A DNA stretch of 64,000 bases from Paracoccaceae bacterium (GTDB lineage Bacteria; Pseudomonadota; Alphaproteobacteria; Rhodobacterales; Rhodobacteraceae): contig JAJFIC010000099.1 in assembly GCA_021775315.1 (NCBI GenBank), forward strand, positions 1 to 64,000, written 5' to 3'. A program made the position numbers and the translations under genes. Shown piece after piece: positions 60,335 through 64,000 of this stretch. The notes beneath the pieces are model-generated. The model had not been told where the DNA came from. It saw only the letters and a program-made list of their open reading frames with translations, and did no database searches. Each line of letters begins with the position of its first letter. Position 1 is the first letter of the stretch.

Positions 60335-61105
60335 ATGCTGACAAAATTGTTGGCCAGCGCGTTGTTCGCTGGCTTTGCCGCGGGGCTGATTGCCGTCGCG
60401 CTGCAATTCGCGTTTGTGCAACCTATTTTACTTGAGGCCGAACTTTACGAGTCCGGGCACGTTGAACATTTCAGCGCACCAGAGGCGCGTGCGCATGACC
60501 ATAACACCAGTGCCGAAACCACTGGTGAAACGACCGATCCCGCGGCAGAAAACGCAACCGATCACGATCACGCCAGCCACGACCATAGCGCCCGGCCCAA
60601 AAGCGGTATAGATTTCAAACGCGACGGGTTAAGCGTGCTGTTCAGCGTATTTACCTTTGTCGGTTTCGCCCTGATCATGGTGGCAGGTTTCGCCATCGCC
60701 CAGTCGCGCGACATCACCATTACCATCCGCAGCGGCCTTTATTGGGGTCTGGCGGGTTTTGTCGCCGTTCAACTTGCACCGGCCTTTGGTCTGGGAATGG
60801 ACCTGCCCGGCAACGCGGCGGCTGATCTGGGCGAGCGGCAAATCTGGTGGGCCGCGACCGTCGTTCTGACCGCCTTGGGTCTGTGGCTGGTCGCGTTTGG
60901 CAAAGGCATCTGGCCCTATGCCATCGCCATCGCACTAATCGCCCTGCCGCACATGTTCGGCGCACCACATCCCGACGGCTTCAACGGCCCCGCCCCACCC
61001 GAGCTGTCATCGCTTTTCGCCACGCGCAGCCTTGGCGTCAGCATAGTGGCCTGGGTCTCGCTCGGTTTGTTTGCCGCGTGGTTCTGGACACAGGAAGACA
61101 CCTGA
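60335..61105 (+). CDS. cbtA: Cobalt transporter subunit CbtA
   Basis: 256 residues with about five membrane segments, the first at 3-30 (TKLLASALFAGFAAGLIAVALQFAFVQPIL). A His-rich segment, ARAHDHNTSAE...DHDHASHDHS at about 52-85, lies in the loop after helix 1 and probably collects cobalt. VGFALIMVAGFAIAQ, GLYWGLAGFVAVQLAPAFGL and ALPHMFGAPHPDGFNGPAPPELSSLFATRSL are typical CbtA blocks. Under riboswitch control together with cbtB, cobW and probably cobN. Confidence 0.88.
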   Translation: MLTKLLASALFAGFAAGLIAVALQFAFVQPILLEAELYESGHVEHFSAPEARAHDHNTSAETTGETTDPAAENATDHDHASHDHSARPKSGIDFKRDGLSVLFSVFTFVGFALIMVAGFAIAQSRDITITIRSGLYWGLAGFVAVQLAPAFGLGMDLPGNAAADLGERQIWWAATVVLTALGLWLVAFGKGIWPYAIAIALIALPHMFGAPHPDGFNGPAPPELSSLFATRSLGVSIVAWVSLGLFAAWFWTQEDT

Positions 61106-61159
61106 ATTGACTACTGCCACGCTGGCAATCCCGTTCCTTTGAAAAAGGCCAACCTCCTT

Positions 61160-62239
61160 ATGCAACAGAAAATTCCGGCAACGATTGTCACTGGCTTCCT
61201 TGGAGCAGGCAAAACCACTTTGATCCGCCATATGCTGCAAAACGCAAATGGCCGCCGCATCGCGCTGATCATCAACGAATTTGGCGATCTTGGCGTTGAC
61301 GGCGACATTCTGAAAGGTTGCGGCGAAGAAACCTGCCGTGAAGAGGATGTTGTCGAACTGTCAAACGGCTGCATCTGCTGCACGGTCGCCGATGATTTTA
61401 TCCCGACGCTTGAAAAACTGCTGGCGCGTGAAAATCGGCCCGATCACATCGTCATCGAAACCAGCGGTCTGGCCCTGCCGCAACCGCTGGTTCGTGCCTT
61501 CAACTGGCCGGAAATCAGCACCAAAGTCACCGTCGATGGCGTTGTCACTGTGGTCGATGGCAAAGCCGTTCTTGAAGGCCGGTTTGCCCATAACGTCGCC
61601 GCCGTTGACGCCCAGCGCGCACAGGACGAAAACCTTGACCACGAAACACCGCTGTCGGAACTGTTTGAAGATCAGGTTACCTGCGCTGATATGATCGTCA
61701 TCAACAAGACCGATTTGTTAAACGATGCCGAATCCGATCGTCTGGTCGCGTCGCTGAGTGCTGACAGCCGCAAAGGTGTGCATGTCGTGCGCACCAGCAT
61801 GGGTGCGCTGCCGGTTGAGGTGCTTTTGGGTCAGGGCATTGGCGCCGAGGCGGATCTTGGGTCGCGTCATGAAATCCACCATCACCACCACCACGATGAC
61901 GATGACGATGCCGAAGATCAGACTGAGGCCGACCATCATCATGACCACGACCATGATGAATTCGAAAGCTTCGTTGTGACCCTTCCGGAAATCACGGACC
62001 CATTGGCGTTTGCGGAAATGGTGGCAAACACCATCCGTCAGCACGACATTCTGCGCCTCAAGGGTTTTGCTGCAGTTGCTGGCAAACCGATGCGAATGAC
62101 GGTGCAGGCGGTCGGGCCGCGTATCGACACCTATTTTGACCGTCCGTTTACCGCCAACGAGCCCCGCGAAACCCGGCTGGTTGTCATTGGTCAGGCCGGT
62201 CTGGACCGCGTTGCCATTGAAAAGGCCCTACACACATGA
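61160..62239 (+). CDS. cobW: CobW-type GTPase metallochaperone
   Basis: 359 residues from the ATG at 61160. G1 is VTGFLGAGKTTLIRHML near 8-24, then the CxCC zinc/cobalt motif NGCICCTVADDF near 72-83, G4 INKTDL and a His/Asp-rich insertion at about 236-265 (HHHHHH, then DHHHDHDHDE) before the C-terminal CobW_C domain. CobW chaperones cobalt for aerobic cobalamin synthesis. The start at TTG 61139 is possible but less likely. The stop overlaps the GNAT gene by four bases. Confidence 0.9.
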   Translation: MQQKIPATIVTGFLGAGKTTLIRHMLQNANGRRIALIINEFGDLGVDGDILKGCGEETCREEDVVELSNGCICCTVADDFIPTLEKLLARENRPDHIVIETSGLALPQPLVRAFNWPEISTKVTVDGVVTVVDGKAVLEGRFAHNVAAVDAQRAQDENLDHETPLSELFEDQVTCADMIVINKTDLLNDAESDRLVASLSADSRKGVHVVRTSMGALPVEVLLGQGIGAEADLGSRHEIHHHHHHDDDDDAEDQTEADHHHDHDHDEFESFVVTLPEITDPLAFAEMVANTIRQHDILRLKGFAAVAGKPMRMTVQAVGPRIDTYFDRPFTANEPRETRLVVIGQAGLDRVAIEKALHT

Positions 62240-62694
62240 CCCCCATCGTCACCATCCGCATCGGCGACCCCCACCAGGCAGAGGCCACCGCACTGCTTGA
62301 AGCCAGCCATGCCCTGATGCAGGCGCTGTTCCCGGCTGATGCCAACCACTATTTGTCCGTCGACGCCCTTTGCGCGCCTGACATCCGTTTCTTTGTGGCC
62401 GACCTTGACGGCATTGCGGCGGGTTGCGGGGCATTGGCCATCCGGCAGGGCTACGGCGAAGTGAAATCCATGTTTGTTGACCCCGCAAAACGCGGCGCAA
62501 AAATCGGCAAAAAGCTGCTGGACCGGATCGAACAAGAGGCGCAATCGCAGAACCTGCCCCTGCTACGGCTCGAAACCGGCAACAGCCTGACCGCCGCCCA
62601 CAAGCTATATGCGGCCCAGGGTTTCACACTGCGCGGACCATTTGGCGACTACCCGGATGAACCAACCAGCCTTTACATGGAAAAACAGATCTGA
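62236..62694 (+). CDS. GNAT-family N-acetyltransferase
   Basis: 152 residues: VTIRIGDPHQAEATALLEASHALMQALFPADANHYL at the start, IAAGCGALAIRQGYGEVKSMFVDPAKRGAKIGKKLLDRIEQEAQSQ with the acetyl-CoA loop (RGAKIGKKLL), and LRLETGNSLTAAHKLYAAQGFTLRGPFGDYP at the end. It resembles small acetyltransferases such as PhnO or YsnE. It is coupled to cobW (ATGA) and lies between cobW and cobN, but its target is unknown. Confidence 0.82.
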   Translation: MTPIVTIRIGDPHQAEATALLEASHALMQALFPADANHYLSVDALCAPDIRFFVADLDGIAAGCGALAIRQGYGEVKSMFVDPAKRGAKIGKKLLDRIEQEAQSQNLPLLRLETGNSLTAAHKLYAAQGFTLRGPFGDYPDEPTSLYMEKQI

Positions 62695-62704
62695 CCTTCT
62701 CCAT

Positions 62705-62745
62705 GCTTCTTCTTTTTCAAAATATCCCCGCCGGAGGCATCCGAC
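62705..62745 (-). repeat. Intergenic tail element copy between GNAT gene and cobN
   Basis: Minus-strand reading GTCGGATGCCTCCGGCGG, then GGATATTTTGAAAAAGAAGA, is the clearest copy of the GC-rich head plus purine tail seen also at 31964-32004, 32120-32161 and 56066-56107. It lies just after the GNAT stop and before the cobN ATG, within a putative operon. Confidence 0.55.
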
Positions 62746-62767
62746 CTGACAATCGGTGCGCTGTCTG

Positions 62768-64000
62768 ATGCATCTTCTGGCCGCCCAACCCGGCAGTATA
62801 GACGACGGTGCTGAACCGGTTGATCTGGGCCAATCACCCGCTGACGTCGTTTTTATCTCGGCTGCCGATACCGAACTTGCGGCCCTGTCCCAAGCCCGCG
62901 TTGAAATGCCTGAACCGCCGACTTTACGCCTCGCCAGCCTGATGCATCTTCAGCACCCTATGTCGGTCGATCTGCATCTTGAAAACTGCGCCACCAAATC
63001 AAAACTGGTCATTGCCCGTGTGCTGGGCGGCGCTGGATATTGGAAATATGGCTTGGAGCAATATGCCATAGAACTGGCACAATCAGGCGTGCCTTTCGCG
63101 GCCCTTCCCGGTGACGACAAACCAGACGAGGATTTGTTTCGCCTATCCACCATTGCCCGGTCAGACTGGGAAAACCTGTGGGCCTATATGGTCGAAGGCG
63201 GGCCGGAGAACGCCACAAATTTTCTGGAATACAGCCGGGCGATGCTGAACAGCACCCAGCGCCCGCAATCGGCCAGACCGTTGCTGCGCGCCGGTGTCTA
63301 TTGGCCCGGCAGCGGCATTTCTGACCTCGACACCGCCCGCGCCAACTGGACAAAAGGCGCGCCGGTCGTTCCCCTGATATTTTACCGCGCCCTTGTGCAG
63401 GGCGCTGGCCTTAACCCGATCAACCGCATGGTCAAAGCCCTGTTGCGCAAGGGCCTGAACCCTTTGCCGGTCTTTGTCGCCTCGCTGAAAGACCCGGTTT
63501 CGACCGCCACATTGGAAAGCCTTTTCAGGGCAGCCCCACCCACCGTCATTCTGAATTGCACCAGCTTTGCCACCGGTTCACCGCATCAGGGCGACACCGC
63601 TGCAGTCAACCCTTTGACCATGGCCGCAGCACAAAACGCCCCGGTCTTTCAGGTGGTGCTTGCAGGCTCCAGCGAACAGGCATGGGCTGACGGGCTGTCA
63701 GGCCTGTCAGCCCGCGATATCGCCATGAATGTCGCGCTGCCCGAAGTTGACGGCCGCATTCTGTCGCGCGCCGTGTCCTTCAAAGGCGAAGCGTTTTTTG
63801 ACCAAGCCACCGAATGCCCGATCGCCGCCTACCGCGCCCGTGGCGACCGCATTGATTTCGTCGCCGATCTGGCCGCCAACTGGGCCAAATTGCGCCAAAC
63901 ACCGCAACCGCAACGCCGCGTCGGCCTTATTCTGGCCAATTACCCCAACAAAGACGGGCGTCTGGCTAATGGTGTTGGCTTGGACACACCTGCCGCGACG
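62768..64000 (+). CDS. cobN: Aerobic cobaltochelatase subunit CobN, N-terminal part (cut by window edge)
   Basis: 411 residues are visible of a subunit normally over 1000 residues long. MHLLAAQPGSIDDGAEPVDLGQSPADVVFISAADTELAAL is the usual N-terminus; RVLGGAGYWKYGLEQYA, GVYWPGSGISDLDT and RRVGLILANYPNKDGRLANGVGLDTPA are conserved blocks of the CobN/magnesium chelatase H family. With CobS and CobT it inserts cobalt into hydrogenobyrinic acid a,c-diamide. The ATG at 62768 has only a weak ribosome-binding site. It fits a cbtBA-cobW-cobN operon under the B12 riboswitch. Confidence 0.93.
   Translation, partial: MHLLAAQPGSIDDGAEPVDLGQSPADVVFISAADTELAALSQARVEMPEPPTLRLASLMHLQHPMSVDLHLENCATKSKLVIARVLGGAGYWKYGLEQYAIELAQSGVPFAALPGDDKPDEDLFRLSTIARSDWENLWAYMVEGGPENATNFLEYSRAMLNSTQRPQSARPLLRAGVYWPGSGISDLDTARANWTKGAPVVPLIFYRALVQGAGLNPINRMVKALLRKGLNPLPVFVASLKDPVSTATLESLFRAAPPTVILNCTSFATGSPHQGDTAAVNPLTMAAAQNAPVFQVVLAGSSEQAWADGLSGLSARDIAMNVALPEVDGRILSRAVSFKGEAFFDQATECPIAAYRARGDRIDFVADLAANWAKLRQTPQPQRRVGLILANYPNKDGRLANGVGLDTPAAT

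Noticed and set aside
1-64000. Mobile elements, prophage genes, tRNA genes, CRISPR arrays
   Set aside because: No transposase or integrase reading frame, no tRNA-like cloverleaf in the intergenic gaps and no regularly spaced repeat array was found by reading.

Overview
The window reads as a chromosomal segment of an alphaproteobacterium, most likely a Roseobacter-group Rhodobacteraceae. The grounds are a moderately GC-rich, densely packed gene set with no tRNA, rRNA, transposase, phage or CRISPR signal; a direct-repeat GAAC-N7-GAAC LexA box before imuB; a smc gene of the alphaproteobacterial type starting at TTG; a Fur-type zinc regulator divergent from znuA; the cbtBA-cobW-cobN order under a cobalamin riboswitch; and intergenic elements of a kind I associate with this family. 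Species is not claimed. Nearly everything is chromosomal metabolism and housekeeping.

Layout. 1-2069: 5' part of rfbC, an ATC-hydrolase-like gene, rluA and an NTF2-like gene. 2072-10043 (all minus): a cupin-type XRE regulator, a GFA/CENP-V protein, two dimethylglycine/sarcosine dehydrogenase-like flavoproteins, a BHMT-like methyltransferase and a zinc-less MDR oxidoreductase. This is a plausible glycine betaine to glycine demethylation operon. 10209-16202: SOS-controlled imuB, a secreted rhodanese, yaaA, a DUF2937 protein and recQ. 16289-21993: phenylacetate catabolism (tetR-paaK-paaJ-paaI divergent from paaZ). 22143-25382: a second thioesterase, an ArsR/SRPBCC/YciI/methyltransferase series and an EamA transporter. 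25387-28389: znuA divergent from zur-znuC-znuB. 28411-35118: a carnitine-like acyl-CoA module (CaiD-like hydratase, ADP-forming CoA ligase, acyl-CoA dehydrogenase) with a sterol-desaturase-type hydroxylase and a class II aldolase. 35311-37802: a HisA paralog and glnK-amtB. 38083-44837: a bifunctional penicillin-binding protein, mlaA-mlaC and a type I secretion ABC/membrane-fusion pair. 44907-50814: small enzymes (RidA, GDPD, FemAB-like, PhhB, peroxiredoxin, ferredoxin reductase, RsmD, ClpP-like membrane protein). 50826-56021: serB divergent from serC-serA, then a lytic transglycosylase. 56117-59572: smc. 59913-64000: B12 riboswitch, cbtB-cbtA-cobW-GNAT-cobN (cut by the window edge).

How the genes fit together: a carnitine/butyrobetaine-type acyl-CoA route could deliver glycine betaine to the BHMT/DMGDH/SDH operon, which gives glycine and C1 units; serB/serC/serA make serine from the glycolytic side. 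Metal homeostasis (zinc; cobalt for B12) appears twice, both with His-rich proteins.

The least explained material is between genes: two copies of a composite hairpin module with an identical 28-nt core, both lying between convergent genes, and at least six copies of an A-rich intergenic tail motif, two of which form a 26-nt inverted repeat between the acyl-CoA dehydrogenase and CoA-ligase genes.
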